DNA from: Russula earlei
Lineage: Eukaryota > Basidiomycota > Agaricomycetes > Russulales > Russulaceae
Reading direction: 5' to 3'
NCBI GenBank assembly: GCA_025769875.1
Contig: JAGFNK010000021.1
Location: 1 to 64,000 of the forward strand
Length of the DNA stretch: 64,000 nt
Both the position numbers and the translations under genes were made by a program. The stretch's first letter is position 1. The number at the start of each line of letters is the position of its first letter. Below, piece by piece: positions 1-10,548 of this stretch. The notes under the pieces are model-generated. The model did not search any database. It saw only the letters and a list, made by a program, of their open reading frames with translations, and was not told the origin of the DNA.

Positions 1-570
1 TGTCTTGACAGGGCCGGTCATTTGAGGACTTGTAGTTTGGTTATGGAATAGTGTTATCTTATAAGGCCCTTATATAGTTCTATTAGGGTCCTTAGAGCTG
101 ACCCTAATACTTCTATTAAGGTCCTTAGTATTGCCTTATAGTTCGTTCTATAGTTATTAGAGTTGGTCTAATAACGCATTGTAGGGCCTTTGTTACTAGG
201 TTAGTGCCTATTGTAGAGCACCTAGAGTCATTCTAAAGGGTCCCTAGGAAGGCCCTAATACTGTCCTTTATTGCTAGAAGGGTTGCCCTTAAGTGGGGCT
301 TGTTGTATGTCGATTGTGCCAAGAATTGCTTGCGTGACAATGCACACGCAATATTGTGGACACCTCTACTCACCCCTTTTTCTCGTGTGAACAGGGTGAC
401 ACCATAGAGGCTGGGTTTCCTCCTATAAGGAAGGGTCCTTCAAGGGCCCTCTCCAGAGAATGGTTCATGATACTAACTGTAGTGGACAGGTGGACTGCAT
501 CCTCAGGAGGACCCACCGAAGCTATAGAGGCTTCTGCCCTAGAGCAACAGGGTCACAGAGCACGTGGTTA
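1..570 (+). repeat. Dispersed transposon-derived repeat, left copy
   Basis: This stretch is almost CpG-free and built on short motifs such as AAGGTCCTTAGTATTGCC. A second copy in opposite orientation lies at about 54,480-54,916; collinear landmarks include the TTGCTAGAAGGGTTGCC-like block near 270, the AGGGCTTGTTGTATG block near 295, and the CTCACCCC..GTGTGAACAGGGTG block near 370-400. In the right copy the sequence continues into Ty3/Gypsy integrase code, whereas here the match ends around 470 after GGTTCATGA. The 71-codon ORF at 356-571 is therefore transposon code, not a host gene. Function is not claimed. Confidence 0.6.
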
Positions 571-647
571 GAGGTTGAAGGTGATGAACTCCATGAGTTG
601 GGCCCAAAACTGATTAGTTCAGAGAACTAAGCATGAGGGGGGCATGA

Positions 648-1242
648 TGTTGTAAATTACCCCCCTTGATGGCTCATCTCTACCCCTTTTTTGCTATTGT
701 TCTTTTCTGTCACCCCCACCCTCTTGGTTACCATTTCATCCCTTGATGCTGATGATCTTTTATTGTGTTTCACCTATTGTGTTTCACCTATTGTTTGAGT
801 TCCTTTTGCTATTGATTCACCTTTATCTATTGTTCTACATATGGTACTGTACAGCCTTGCTAGATACAGTATTTAAGCGCCTGTAGAAGCTGGGGAATGC
901 CCCAAGCTTAGCTTTGTCCCATTTCCTGTTGCATCCCTTTGCACTGTCTCTCAATCACAACTTGTGTTGTGCTGGCTTACACTCTGCTTGACCTGAGTTC
1001 ATCACAAGGAACCTTCGTGTTCCTCTTCCTCCTCTGCTTCTCCTTCATCGTCCTCCTCTTCTGTGAAACCAGGAGATCAACTCTGTCTGTGGATTAGGTC
1101 ATCCTTGACTTAGTCTTGAGACGCTAAACCTCTGAACCAGTCTCCTTGAGCCCCCCCCCCCACTGGAACCTTGAACCAAGTCACAGGGACTTGGCCCCAC
1201 TGAACCCTGAGCTAATGCTCTTACAGCCACGACACCGTAACA
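648..1242 (+). mobile_element. LTR, family A copy 1 (probable 3' LTR)
   Basis: A 595-bp sequence that begins TGTTGTAAATTACCCC and ends ACCGTAACA, so it has TG..CA termini. It is preceded by the purine tract GAGGGGGGCATGA (635-647), as expected of the polypurine tract upstream of a 3' LTR, so the internal part of this element would lie to the left. A TATA-like ACAGTATTTAAG is near 868. It is nearly identical to the inverted copy at 8166-8769 and more distant from the copy at 1842-2440. The base 3' flank is ATGTC. No coding sequence is present in the LTR. Confidence 0.8.
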
Positions 1243-1535
1243 ATGTCTAGATAAGCGATGCTCAGTGTACTAGTAGCAACATATTCATTTCTCAGTGCCA
1301 GTGAAAGCCAAGAGCAACCTGGCAGGATTTGAAACTTTTGGGGTGACAGAGTGTAACTGTCCAAACAAGGGCGCTGTCCAAACAAGGGTGTGGGGATAGT
1401 AGCATAGTATGTGTAACCCTAGTCCCATATGTGTATATACTAAAGTTCTATCTAACACATAATATCTATGGGCAGATCTAGAACCTTGTATGAAGGTCTT
1501 TGCCTTCTTAGATCTGTTTGGGTTCCAGTTCAACA
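1243..1535 (-). mobile_element. Partial LTR of a Ty1/copia element
   Basis: Read on the minus strand, the sequence from 1535 begins TGTTGAACTGGAACCC directly after a G7 purine tract (the C7 run at 1536-1542 on the plus strand). It follows the copia RNase H end at 1585, which is the normal order pol - polypurine tract - 3' LTR. The LTR is cut off at 1243 where family A copy 1 abuts it. The internal words GTCCAAACAAGGGTG..GGGATAGTA recur near 9132-9160, so a second relative lies at the other end of the island. Confidence 0.6.
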
Positions 1536-1584
1536 CCCCCCCTTGCTAAGTGCATTGGTAGATGCCATGAGCATTTTCCCACAT

Positions 1585-1841
1585 TCAGGGGTAGAATGTT
1601 AGTCCTAACTTCTCCCTGAATTTGAGGAACTTGATGCGACCAAGGTTCTTGGTGAACATGTTGACTGGGTTGTTAGCCCCTTCAATAAAGAATAGCTCCA
1701 CCTGTTTATTTTGAATGACTTCACTGCTTGTGCTGTTGTCTTGCAGGTACAGTGATGAGGTCTTTGCCACTGTGTATAGTATCAGCACATGTGAACAAGG
1801 ACATACATGTGGATGGGGATGTGATGGAAGAGGTGGTGTGG
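1585..1841 (-). pseudogene. Ty1/copia polyprotein, C-terminal RNase H remnant
   Basis: The minus-strand frame ends at a stop at 1585 and carries a sequence characteristic of the last part of the copia RNase H domain: VELFFIEGANNPVNMFTKNL followed by a GRIKFLKFREKLGL tail. In intact elements this region reads NPADMFTK.L..KF..FR..LGL. Only about 45 codons are recognisable; the rest of pol (protease, integrase, reverse transcriptase) is missing because the solo LTR at 1842 interrupts it and different DNA follows. It is a dead fragment. The identity of the superfamily is secure, the exact lineage is not. Confidence 0.75.
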
Positions 1842-2440
1842 TGTCATGATTTACCCCCTGTCAGTTTATCACTAACTGCTCCTGTTATTGTTCCCTTTCT
1901 GTCATCCCCATCCCCTCGGTTACTGTTTCATCCCTTGATGTTGTTTGACAGCTGTCACCTTACCATCTCTTATGTTTCATCTATTGTTTGATCCCTTTCT
2001 GCTATTGGCTCAAGTATTGTCTATTGTTCCACATATGGTACTACACAGCCTCACCAGATACAGTATTTAAGCACCTGTAAAAGCTGGAGAATTCCCCAAG
2101 CTTAGCTTTGTCCCATTTCCTGTCACATCCCATTGCCCTGTATCCTCTCTCAAATCACAACTTGCTTGTGCTGGCTTATACCTTGCTTGACATCAACAGA
2201 CTAGGAGGAACCCTTGTGTTCCTCTTACTCCTTTCTTGCTCTATCATTGTCCTCCTCTTCTGTGAAACCAGAAGATCAACTCTGTCTATGGGCTGAGTCA
2301 TTGTCGGACTCAACCTTGAGATGCTAAACCTTTGATCTGGTCTCTTCAAGCCGGCCTCCACCAAACCTTTGAACCAAGTCACAGGGACTTGGCCCCACTG
2401 AACCCTGAGCTAATGCTCCAATGGCCATGATGCTGTAACA
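1842..2440 (+). mobile_element. Solo LTR, family A copy 2, with 5-bp target duplication
   Basis: A 599-bp LTR starts TGTCATGATTTACCCCC and ends GATGCTGTAACA. It is flanked on both sides by TGTGG (1837-1841 and 2441-2445), a perfect 5-bp target site duplication. This is what remains after recombination between the two LTRs of a full element. It lies inside the copia remnant. It is clearly more diverged from copies 1 and 3 than those are from each other, so it is the older insertion. Confidence 0.85.
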
Positions 2441-2690
2441 TGTGGTGCAGCATAGTGCTTGTGTTGGCAGCTTCTCCTGTGGTGATGTTGTGGTGGCGGG
2501 GTCTGATCTTTTGGTGGGGCGGTGTTGCTGGGCTCAGGTCTGAGGCCTTGGTCTTCTTGGGCAATGGTGCTGGTAGTGTGAGGTGATGATGGTGCATTGT
2601 GGCTGGTGAGGATGGCCTGATATGCATCACAGATGAGAAGTAAGGGTGTGGTGATGTCCTGAGAGATTCAATATGGGGTGTGTCAGTGTG

Positions 2691-3188
2691 CTACATGCAT
2701 TTCAATGTGGAGCCAAAGACCCAGACCCAGAAAAGATACAATGCGAGACTGATCAAGGCATATATAGGGACCATGAGGAGCAGGCGGATGATATCTGTGA
2801 AGAAAACCAGGCAAACTGTTGACACATGATGCATGGCCATAACAACAAATGGCATGTACAGTGCTGCTCTTCTTTCTGTGCAAACAATTACAAAGATCAG
2901 AACAGACTCTGGTTTGGAGGGATTGTGCAGATGTGAACATACATTGATGTACCACTGAAGATGCTTGTTGAGGAGCCAGGAGGCCATGATGGCCACAATA
3001 GTGAAGAAACTGGATACAAGCCAGCCAACATTGTGTGCTAATGGCACCACACACAGGGACATGCTATTGATTAGACCAGGTTTGATGATATGAGACTTTT
3101 GCAACTTTGAAATACCACATTGCCATGCTGAAAGAGAGAAGGTCCTTTCTGGGGTGCCCTGGGAGGCTGGGCAGAAAGCAGGTCGCAT
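2691..3188 (-). pseudogene. Decayed membrane-protein ORF, possibly DUF6535-like
   Basis: The 165-codon frame is hydrophobic in two blocks: one around residues 52-76 (NVGWLVSSFFTIVAIMASWL) and a second, longer one around residues 110-160. Two hydrophobic hairpins separated by a soluble loop resemble the architecture of the DUF6535 family of Agaricomycetes, but the resemblance is by eye and weak. It lies in CpG-poor transposon DNA between a solo LTR and a MAP-kinase pseudogene, lacks a convincing start context and is probably a captured gene fragment. The DNA on both sides (2446-2690 and 3189-3892) holds no recognised gene. Confidence 0.3.
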
Positions 3189-3892
3189 TTTGCGACATGG
3201 CTTGGTGCAAAACCAGTGTGATATGAGAATCGTAGAGATTGTGAGGCTGAGTCATTAGGTGTTGTGATAGAAAAGATCATATGAACAGACAATACTAGGG
3301 TGTGCTCATGGTGGCCAGCCAGAAAGGGAGGCCATAGGAGCTGTGATAGTCCAAATTGGTTGCCTCACAGAGATGCAATTTAGAGTCAACCATGAGCATA
3401 CAAGAGTATTGAGACATACATGGATATGCCACATCCTCCCTCTTAATGTATTTTTCTACCTTCCCACTTCACTGGCATCCAATGTGTCCCAGCCAGCTTG
3501 CACTCAAGTTCATCACTGGGATCATCAATGACTGGGCTTGCAGGGCAATGACCAATGCCCTGCTGTGGTGTATGGCCACTGTAATAGCATGAAGTGGCAC
3601 CATCTAATGGAGCGTCATCGCAAATCAGAGAGGCAATGATATTGTTGTGAGATGGGGTTGTCAACCTGCACAAAAGGGAACCACCTCAGTGAGCAGGAAG
3701 AGTACAGAGAGTGAAAGACAATAGATACTGCACAGGGCAACTGGAAGAGAGAGAGAGACTGAAACTGTGACATGCACTGCCAATTCTGGTTTGAACATGC
3801 TGTGGTGCAGACCTATGACCGAAAGAGGTTCACTTTCTTGATGATGAGCTTTCTTCATACCTTCAATTGAGTCTTCCTCCTCAAAGAAAAGG

Positions 3893-4900
3893 TCAAATTT
3901 CTAACCAAGTAGAATACACACGTTGGTTTTTAACGTGATGCTGGCTATCATGTTGACACACAGCTGGGCAGATGGCCTTGTCCATTGGGTGGTGCCAGAT
4001 GGCAAGATATGGGTGCTCCAACACCTGTTCACATGTGATGTGTTTTGCAGGATCAAAGTTGAGCATCTTGGTGAGAAGATCGAGGGCAAGTGGGTTTGCA
4101 TGCAGAAACATTTGCACAAATGGCACATGTGGCCTGATGGGGAACAAGTGGATGTAATCATGTGCCTGTTGGTCCAGGCAATCAGTTTTAGCACAAATAA
4201 CATGGGTGCACATTGAGTTTTTTAGGCAATGTACCCTAGGTGTTCCAAGGTAATGCAGGATCTGATTCAACTGATTGACATAGCTGTCTAAACCATTAGG
4301 CATCATAAGCAAAAGTTGAGGAGCACTGCGCTCACTCTTTTCCTTTAAAGATGGGCTTGCCAGTCAAAAGCTTGTCCAAAATACACCCAATGGACCATAT
4401 GTTGATGGTGGAGGCCTACCAAAAAGAACACAGAAGAAAGAGGAGAAAATGAGCCTAACCTCACAAGAGGAGGGTGAAACTGGGTGCTGCCTGAGATGCA
4501 CATAGTTTGCAAAGCTGAGCATGATCTCTGGCACATGGTACCACCATGTCGCAACATACTTGGTCATGAAGCCCTGCTTCTGTGCCTGATTGAACCCACG
4601 TGTGAGACCAAAGTTGCAAATCTTGAGCTCACAGTCCACATTCACAAGCAGATTTCCCAGCTTGAGGTCACAGTGCAGCATGTTGGCTGAGTTTCAGGCT
4701 GCACAGCATCTGATATATGGGGGTTGGCCAGAACAGATCTGTCCAGAGGGAAAATTCAGTTTTGCTGTGAAGGTGTGATCAGGTGATCAAAGCATGATGG
4801 CATGGAGGTCAGCCTCCATGAGCTCTTTGTATAGATACACTTCATCAAAGTTCCCATCTGGGCCAAAGACAATGTCCATGTCGTACAGCCAAGCAACCTA
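3893..4900 (-). pseudogene. MAP kinase pseudogene (Slt2/Mpk1-like), introns retained
   Basis: Minus-strand exons recognisable in order: DMDIVF.P.GNFDEVYLY near 4885-4830, the catalytic loop and DFG region at 4681-4600, activation loop and APE region at 4600-4490, a WSIGCIL..GKPIFKG block near 4410-4345, and the C-terminal lobe at 4300-3960 with QLNQILHYLGTP and HANPLALDLL. This is the arrangement of the cell-wall-integrity MAPK. Intron-like GT..AG segments survive between blocks (for example about 4452-4407), so this is a DNA-level copy, not a processed one. Key motifs are lost: HRD is HCD, DFG is NFG, TEY is TKY, and the APE block reads VPE. Stops interrupt it after the first block. The intact gene would be elsewhere in the genome. 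Confidence 0.8.
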
Positions 4901-5555
4901 TGCCCAACCAACAGGACGAGGTAGGCACACCCATGAGGAAACCATTTAAGAAAAGAAAAGGCAGTTGAGCATCTCATCCAGTTACTGTAGCATGAGCATA
5001 GGTAAATGGTAAAAAGGTAAAAACACCTACATTCTTGGTGGAAGTGATGCAACAGCCTTGATGATTAGATGTAATTATGTTGACAGGGATAAAAAAATCA
5101 TCATTCCAAGGCATGGTGATTGTGTCAAAAGTGAAGTCCATCAGTTCACCAGGTTGGCCTGTAACACCAAACATGAAAATTGTTGGTTGCTCCAGGATGG
5201 AGTTTGCTGGTCCTTCCATCAAAACTGCATTTGTGAAATTGGGTGGAGCCATCACCCCACTATTCTGTGGCACAGATGTTTCTCCATCATTATTGAGACC
5301 ATGGCCCTTGCTGCATCAGCCTGTTACTGAGTGGTTTGGGGTCCGGAAGATGCTGGAACACCTGAACTATGGACTGCACTGTTGGCTTCATGCGTGCATC
5401 AGATCCTAACCATTTATATTTCTTGATATTGCATTCAGAATGTGTTGATTGTATCTTTCTGAAGATGTACTGAAGAAGCAATGAGTAGCATTGCTTCTGT
5501 CCCAGATGTTCCTGTACTGCCACATACATCGTTTCCCTGATTGGGAAAGTACTTA
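4901..5555. other. CpG-poor island DNA without a recognised gene
   Basis: Several short minus-strand frames exist here (about 4974-5273 and 5290-5529), but none could be tied to a family. The first has a stretch FDTITMPWNDDFFIPV that loosely recalls the segment after the protease in Ty3-type polyproteins; this is too weak to call. The sequence may be the unrecognised 5' part of the captured kinase gene or another transposon scrap. Confidence 0.4.
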
Positions 5556-5878
5556 TGACACCGAGATTGCTACTAGGGAAGCACTTAATGCTTCCAGCAC
5601 TGAGATTGTTTACACAGAAGCAATATTGCTTCTAGGAGCCACCTTTTGCTTCTATAGCACCAACCAGTACTGTAGTAGCACAAACCTTATCCCTGAGGGC
5701 TATATAAAGCCCCCAGTTAGTAGCAGTTGAGCCTTAAGCTCAACTTAGTTTGCCAATCCCAAACAGTTGACTCCTACCCCATCTGCAGAGCCCCTTTCAT
5801 CTTGTTGCCATACTCCAGAAGGATATAATACTCCTTCCCCTCCACGAGTATTGCTTGCTTGACTCAAGCATATCTGCA
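5556..5878 (+). mobile_element. Candidate 5' LTR of the gag-bearing element
   Basis: A 323-bp interval with TG..CA ends (TGACACCGAG to CATATCTGCA). It holds a clear TATA box (GGCTATATAAAGCCC at about 5699) and is followed after one base by TGGTAGGATGCG (5880), a plausible tRNA primer-binding site because it starts with TGG. The gag frame starts about 120 bp downstream, the expected spacing. No second copy of this LTR was found in the window, so its boundaries rest on signals only. Confidence 0.4.
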
Positions 5879-5999
5879 TTGGTAGGATGCGTTCATAGAC
5901 ATGACCATTGACCTTATTTAAGGCACTTTGGGGCCTTAACATAAGTTGAGCTTCTATCACAGACATCACTGTGAAGGTGAACCAGAATTAGGCAGGAAG

Positions 6000-8120
6000 C
6001 CTTAGGACTAGGATCTAGTCATCATACAGTCAGCAACCTATGCTGAAGTAGTCAAAGGAGAGAATCTATACAGACCTCTCCATGACAAGAAGAAGGTGTA
6101 CTACGTGTCTCTCAACAAGCAGCATGGTTGGACACATGCATACTTCTGTAAAGACCCCTACTGTCATTGGCATAGACAGTGGTAAGTGGGCACACAAGTC
6201 CCAACTCCCTAGGAAAGGCAGTGGCAAGCAGACAAACTGGAGATCAAAGGTGAACATAGCATATGAGTAAAGTTCAACCAGATATCAAAGCAAGGAACCA
6301 AACTCAGTTGGTTCAAGGCTAGAGAGAGGGTTGATCTACCCTCAGGAATCAAAGGGACTGCCATCTGGTGTTGGGCAGACCAGGAAGGACCTAACAGATA
6401 TGAGGTCCAATATAAAGGAAGCCACCTTCCTTGCAAATATATCAACAATCAGTGGAACTTTGTTGATTACCACAAAGGACGTCCCTAAGCAGAAGAGGAT
6501 GAAGACATTGATGAATATAAGGTTCTAGGTCTAGGAATCAAGACAGATCCTTATACTACTCATTGGGAACCCAGAAGCCCAGTAGTAGACAACCCAACTC
6601 CATTGATACAAAAGTCATCAAGTGGAGAAACAGAGAAGTTGGACCCTTTGACTACAGACCAGAAAGCAGAAGCACCAGAAGTATTAGAGCTAGCTAAAAG
6701 ACTGGAGCAGACAGTACACATCTCACCCATTGAAGCAACAATTGTTGAAGAACCAGAAGAATCAGTTGAAATGGCTATCATTGCAGCAACACAGACAGCC
6801 ACCATTGCCACCCAGACAGCAGGTGGAAGAACAGGGCCCACCACTGTAGTAAACCCTGGAAGCAGTCCACCTGGTGCAGGAGGACCACCTGGAGGTGGAG
6901 GAGTCCCCTTTTGACCCACAGGTCCACCAGCCCCAGGAGGAGGCCCACCCAGAGGAGGCCCTCCAGGAGGAGGACCACCTGCAGCACCTCCTGCAGGACC
7001 AGGAGTGAACCTGGCACCCCAGCTGGCACCAGGCCCCCATGGAGGCAATGGATCTCTGAAAGGAGACCCTCCTGAAGTCTTCAAAGGAGACAGAAAGAAG
7101 ACAAAGTACTTCATCCAAGATTTCAATCTATGGAATCTGCTTAACAGTGACAACCCAACCATGACTATTCCAATGAAGCAAGTAGCCTTAGCTCTCACCT
7201 ACATCAAGGGAGAAAAAGTGCATGAACGGGTGGTCAACCAAACGAACCTAGTAGAAGCACAAAGAAATGGGGACCCACTGTCACCCTATGCACCCATGCA
7301 GCTGGATCCAACTGACATGCTCCTTTGGACCAAATTTGTGGATGACTTCTTCAGAGAATTCAAAGACACCACAGAACCTGTAGACACTTTTATGGAGCTA
7401 CAGCAATTGTCCATGTCTAAAGCAGCATTGCTGGATGACTACACCAGCAAATTCCTTGTTCTGCTCAGCAAAGCAGGATGGGACCAGAACTCACCAGGAG
7501 CAGTCAAAGCCTATAAGGCTGGACTAATCACCTGGCTGGTGCGACAAATTTACAATTGACCAGTCAGAGACATACCTGCCATCAATGACCTATGAGCATG
7601 GATCAATGCTGCCAGGGAAGAACAAGCCAGAGACCAGCTTATGAAAGCTAATATTGGATCTGGAGGTGGATTGTTGACCACCAGGGAGAATCACATGAAA
7701 TCCCTACAGGTTGGGAAAAGGCGAAACCAAAGAGACCCCAATGCTATGGAAGTGGACTCAGTATCCACTGATGCAGCAAGGACCAAGCATTTCCCTCCTC
7801 TGACAGAGGAGAAGATGAAACTGCTAGCAGAAGGAAAATGCTTCATCTGCAAGAAGGCAGGGCACATTAGCTGGAACTGTCCTGACAAGGACAGAGTCAA
7901 GAAGAAATCAAGTAACCCAAGGGACAAAGGAAAGGCTTGAGCTCTGGAAACAGAGAAGGAGGACAACTCAGGGGACAGTGGAAATGAAAGCACTGTCTCT
8001 GGATGATCCACATCTCCCCCTCCTACCTACAACAAGAGCTCCTCCTCTGTGTCCATAAAGAAGATGTCCACCAAACAGAAGGAGGACTTACTGGAAGAAC
8101 TGATGGAACAGGGTTTTTAG
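6000..8120 (+). pseudogene. LTR-retrotransposon gag, broken by stop codons
   Basis: One plus-strand frame can be followed from about 6000 to a TAG at 8118-8120. It encodes a proline/glycine-rich segment (6840-7030), a capsid-like helical domain (about 7060-7560; FKGDRKKTKYFIQDFNLW near its start) and a zinc knuckle CFICKKAGHISWNC (7840-7881, CX2CX4HX4C). This is a Ty3/Gypsy-type gag. The main part is interrupted by five in-frame TGA codons at 6912, 7557, 7593, 7938 and 8003; the region upstream of 6600 has further TAA, TAG and TGA stops. The spacing fits the LTR/primer site at 5556-5880. No protease, reverse transcriptase or integrase follows: an inverted family A LTR begins 45 bp beyond the stop. 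Confidence 0.8.
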
Positions 8121-8165
8121 GACCACCTAAGTCGATGGCCTGGCTTAGGAAGAATAGTGTGTTGC

Positions 8166-8769
8166 TGTTATGGCGTCGCGGCCATAAGAGCATTAGCTCA
8201 GGGTTCAGTGGGGCCAAGTCCCTGTGACTTGGTTCAAGGGTCCAGTGGGGGGGGGGGGCGGCTCAAGGAGACCGGTTCAGAGGTTTAGCATCTCAAGACT
8301 AAGTCAAGGATGACCTAATCCGCAGACAGAGTTGATCTCCTGGTTTCACAGAAGAGGAGGACGATGAAGGAGAAGCAGAGGAGGAAGAGGAACATGAAGG
8401 TTCCTTGTGATGAACTCAGGTCAAGCAGAGTGTAAGCCAGCACAACACAAGTTGTGATTGAGAGACAGTACAGGGCAAAGGGATGCGACAGGAAATGGGA
8501 CAAAGCTAAGCTTGGGGCATTCCCCAGCTTCTACAGGCGCTTAAATACTGTATCTAGCAAGGCTGTACAGTACCATATGTAGAACAATAGATAAAGGTGA
8601 ACCAATAGCAAAAGGAACTCAAACAATAGGTGAAACACAATAGGTGAAACACAATAAAAGATCATCAGCATCAAGGGATGAAACGGTAACCAAGAGGGTG
8701 GGGGTGACAGAAAAGAACAATAGCAAAAAAGGGGTAGAGACAAGCCATCAAGGGGGGTAATTTACAACA
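8166..8769 (-). mobile_element. LTR, family A copy 3 (inverted)
   Basis: A 604-bp copy in minus orientation; read on the minus strand it starts TGTTGTAAATTACCCC and ends GCCATAACA. By eye it is about 97% identical to copy 1 (648-1242), differing mostly by transitions at CpG sites. Its flanks GTTGC and GACAT do not form a target duplication with each other. The outer flank, read in LTR orientation, is ATGTC, which equals the 3' flank of copy 1. Confidence 0.8.
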
Positions 8770-9700
8770 GACATTCTCACACATATATGTGCAAGCACAT
8801 TTGGACACTGCATGCTCACCCACTCAAGACTCACTCAATAAACTGATCTCACATAATCTAAGGATCTAATAGTAATTAGATCACCAATGTATATACATAC
8901 TGTAGGCCAAATTGACCATTGATGGTGTGCAACTCATGACCCTCAGACTAAGAGCTCCGACTCAGACTAAGAACTCCAACATGGCATTGGCCAGCAAGCA
9001 TGACAAACAGGCCATTTTGTGATTTTGCTACACAACACAATTTTCATCAAAAAATTTTATTGGGTGTGTAGATAGAAGGTATTGTATACAAGTATGCAAA
9101 GTATCACAGTTGTTGAGTAAGAGATACGTGAGAAATTGATGGTGTCCAAACAAGGGTGCAGGGATAGTATCTATCACAAGATGCAGCCTTATGCTGTGTC
9201 TAGAACATTTCCACATCACCCATCACTGAGTGTGTGATATAGTGGACACCTGTAGTCACCTCTTTTGGTCTTGGGAACAGCCCTGGGTCATAGAGGTATA
9301 AATACCATACATGTAGATGAGTATACATATCACTCTACACCCCAATATCACTTGAGCACTTAGCACAACCTCTAAGGTGGGTTGCTTAGCCTGTTAGCTG
9401 CGCTCTATGCTGTGCAACAAATATAATAACAGTTATGAGAACACAAGCCTTGATTATCATCATGATATTCAAAGGGAATTAAGTACATTACATGATTATA
9501 TTGCCCCTTCCCAGTTTTCTGACTAGCCAAGCAAGGGTAACTCAAAACAAAGACTGACATCTCTCTAGGAAAAATCAGCATCAAAGAAGTTTTTAATTGT
9601 GCTTTGACATAAGAACATGCGAGCCAATGAGAATATCCCCAGGTATTTGACTAACCGTAGCCAATCAGAATCAGATTGGATACTCATTAACCCTTGACCA
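8770..9700. repeat. Right edge of the first transposon island
   Basis: CpG-poor sequence with transposon words shared with the left edge: GTCCAAACAAGGGTGCAGGGATAGTA near 9129-9157 (compare 1380-1402) and a GTGGACACCTGTAGTCACC block near 9243 (compare 353-375). A TATA-like GAGGTATAAATACC at about 9294 with a downstream end in GTGCAACA at 9413 suggests the fragment of another LTR. From about 9620 onward base composition changes to that of host genes. Confidence 0.45.
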
Positions 9701-9729
9701 GGCTTCTCCTCTGGCTGCCTGCCCATGAT

Positions 9730-10548
9730 ATGGTGCATACGCTCATTGATCTCACCCAGCTGCTAGACACGAATATCCCTGTTTTCCCAGGCGATCCGCC
9801 TTTCTCCTCTCGGCCCTTCTCCTCTGTCTCCAGAGACGGCTACTCCGTCCACGCTCTCTCATGTTCGTCGCACGCTGGCACCCACATCGACGCGCCTGCA
9901 CACTTCCTCGTCGACGGCGCCACCGTTGACCAGCTCCCTCTCAGCACATTCATACTTCCCGCCCTCGTCCTAGACGTGTCACACAAGAAGGCGCGCGAGT
10001 GCATCGCATGGGACAGTGTCGTGCCCGTGGCCGACCGCATCCGACCCGGCACCGCCGTGCTCTTTCGCACTGGGTGGAGCCGTTATTGGGGTTGCTCCAA
10101 CACTGCTACCGCTACCACCCGGCCCTCCTCCACTCCGGGCTCGAGGCAGCCTACCGCGCACCACTACTTCGACCACCCTTGGCTCGCGGTAGACGTTGCG
10201 GAGCAGCTGCTTGCGCTCGGCGTGCGCGTCGTCGGCACCGACACGATGAACCCCGACCAGTCCCCCTCGCATGTGTCTGCGGTAGTAGGCGGCGATGGCG
10301 GCGGCGACAGCGGGACGGAAGGAGAAGGGGAGCCGCTTTCTGACTTTGGCTTCCATATGGCGATCCTCGGCGCTGGCGGGATCATTGTGGAGAACCTGAC
10401 AAATTTGGACTTGTTGCAGGCGGCCCAGGATGCCGCAGAGCCTGACACAGAGGTAATCGTTAGTCTCCTTCCTCTGAAAATCGCCGGGTGCGACGGGACT
10501 CCAATAAGAGCAGTAGCGTGGCTCCAGCATCGGGGATCTATGTCGTGA
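9730..10548 (+). CDS. Cyclase-family metal hydrolase (kynurenine-formamidase-like), copy 1
   Basis: A single-exon gene of 272 codons from ATG at 9730 to TGA at 10548; the in-frame TTG at 9694 is ignored because the family N-terminus (LIDLTQLLD) follows the ATG directly. It carries the signature SHAGTHIDAPAHF of the cyclase family (PF04199), in which the His and Asp residues bind Zn or Mn, and a late Glu in VENLTNLD. Family members hydrolyse N-formylkynurenine or related amides, or cyclic substrates; which one applies here cannot be read from sequence. A Ser/Gly/Glu-rich insert (about residues 183-204) is unusual, and another Thr/Ser-rich insert sits near residue 125. A paralogue follows at 11533 in the same orientation. 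It is the first host gene after the transposon island. Confidence 0.85.
   Translation: MVHTLIDLTQLLDTNIPVFPGDPPFSSRPFSSVSRDGYSVHALSCSSHAGTHIDAPAHFLVDGATVDQLPLSTFILPALVLDVSHKKARECIAWDSVVPVADRIRPGTAVLFRTGWSRYWGCSNTATATTRPSSTPGSRQPTAHHYFDHPWLAVDVAEQLLALGVRVVGTDTMNPDQSPSHVSAVVGGDGGGDSGTEGEGEPLSDFGFHMAILGAGGIIVENLTNLDLLQAAQDAAEPDTEVIVSLLPLKIAGCDGTPIRAVAWLQHRGSMS

Noticed and set aside
6560..7198. 212-codon minus frame rich in Pro and Gly
   Set aside because: It is antisense to the gag Pro/Gly-rich segment; the composition comes from the gag repeats and no domain is seen.
1..9600. Repeat-induced point mutation of the ascomycete type
   Set aside because: That process changes CpA to TpA. Here CpA and TpG are abundant and CpG is what is missing.
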